From Casuarina equisetifolia (Eukaryota > Streptophyta > Magnoliopsida > Fagales > Casuarinaceae): 64,000 nucleotides of DNA. The notes under the pieces were generated by a model. The model made no database searches. It had not been told where the DNA came from and worked only from the letters and a program-made list of their open reading frames with translations. The stretch spans positions 19,345,583-19,409,582 of the forward strand of contig CM052359.1 of NCBI GenBank assembly GCA_028551475.1, read 5' to 3'. Position numbers and translations under genes: made by a program. Below, one piece after another: positions 63,501 to 64,000 of the stretch. The stretch's first letter is position 1. Every line of letters begins with the position of its first letter.

Positions 63501-64000
63501 CTTTTCTCCTCTTTTCTCAGCATCCTCCCCCTCCTTTCGAATTGGGTTCTTTATCTGTCTCTATTTTATCCGCTTATTTTTCAGTCGCAAGACATTTTCA
63601 CCAAAAGCCAATAAAGGAGGGAAGGAACAAAGGATCCCGATATTAGAAGAAATCTCAATTTTTCGCAGTCCAAAAACAGGTTCCATAGTAAACCTCAAAG
63701 GAAAGGAAGGTAATTAGAGAGAATTAAAGGAGCAAGCAATGCCCATTCCTCCTTTGCTCGGAAGCAATACTCATATACTGTCCTACACATTTGTCACACG
63801 CACCTATAAATATTCCCCCCAGAAATCTCCTCAGAAACAGAACGTAATTCCTGCTAAAGGCCACAAAGTGCCAAGAAAGTTGGTTACTTTTTTCCTTAGT
63901 CATATTGTCAACCACGTTTGCGAAATCATCAAACATAATTCGTTCATTTGGGGGTTGGGCGGAGGGAAATTTACAGAGAGAGAGGGAGAGAGATATGAAG
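60571..64000. other. Sedlin 3' flank and intergenic DNA; no gene supported
   Basis: The first few hundred bases are the sedlin 3' flank. A phrase CTCTAATACCATGTAAGAA at about 62380 and a B-box-like TAGTTCGAGTCC near 62500 look like retroelement or SINE scraps. The 62560-63000 part is very AT-rich. The last 25 bases are a GA-rich run ending ATATGAAG, which could be the leader and start of a gene beyond the window, but there is no more sequence to test it. Confidence 0.4.

Noticed and set aside
63333-63717. Overlapping 93- and 99-codon plus-strand frames near the right end
   Set aside because: No family resemblance, no splice context or conserved motif; two overlapping frames of similar length suggest chance.
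1-64000. CRISPR arrays, operons, ribosome-binding sites or other prokaryotic systems
   Set aside because: No regularly spaced direct repeats with unique spacers and no prokaryotic gene layout; the window is clearly plant nuclear DNA.

Overview
This window is nuclear DNA from a flowering plant, most likely a eudicot. The evidence is split genes with short exons and GT-AG introns, plant-specific families (filament-like plant protein, plant-type fatty acid amide hydrolase, CBSCBSPB protein), AT-rich intergenic DNA, and many decayed LTR retrotransposons. I could not name the species. All exon models were built by eye from splice sites, phase and family resemblance.

Left half (1-38.7 kb), gene-rich. 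A 20-exon fatty acid amide hydrolase gene (+, 2194-9763) carries a fossil chromovirus integrase in its second intron. A tRNA-Gln(UUG) gene lies on the minus strand at 10279-10350. A four-exon filament-like plant protein gene (-, 13060-18675) is followed by about 6 kb of intergenic DNA that holds a four-copy tandem repeat of about 99 bp. A 14-exon gene for a four-CBS plus PB1 membrane-anchored protein runs from 24754 to 33396 (+). An uncharacterised, very basic protein with a 14-histidine tract ends at 38734 (+).

Right half (38.7-56 kb), transposon-rich. A VTI1-type v-SNARE pseudogene (39440-42389) is split by a 1.67 kb solo LTR that has a perfect 5-bp target duplication. Next comes a structurally complete non-autonomous LTR retrotransposon on the minus strand (43646-46512), with two LTRs, primer-binding site, polypurine tract, 5-bp target duplication and one open gag-like frame. 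It is followed by a decayed Ty3/gypsy gag-protease-RT relic (+), an LTR end in minus orientation, a relative of the solo LTR containing a 33-bp-arm palindrome, and a Ty1/copia gag relic.

Far right (56-64 kb). A TRAPP-complex sedlin/TRS20 gene (+, 58416-60570) has an intron with the hallmarks of a U12-type AT-AC intron. The last 3.4 kb holds no gene I can defend.

The genes belong to unrelated pathways: N-acylethanolamine lipid signalling, cytoskeleton or membrane-associated coiled coil, CBS/PB1 regulatory protein, and vesicle tethering. Nothing suggests an operon-like cluster. The most notable points are the U12 intron, the pseudogene with its solo LTR, and the compact gag-only element.
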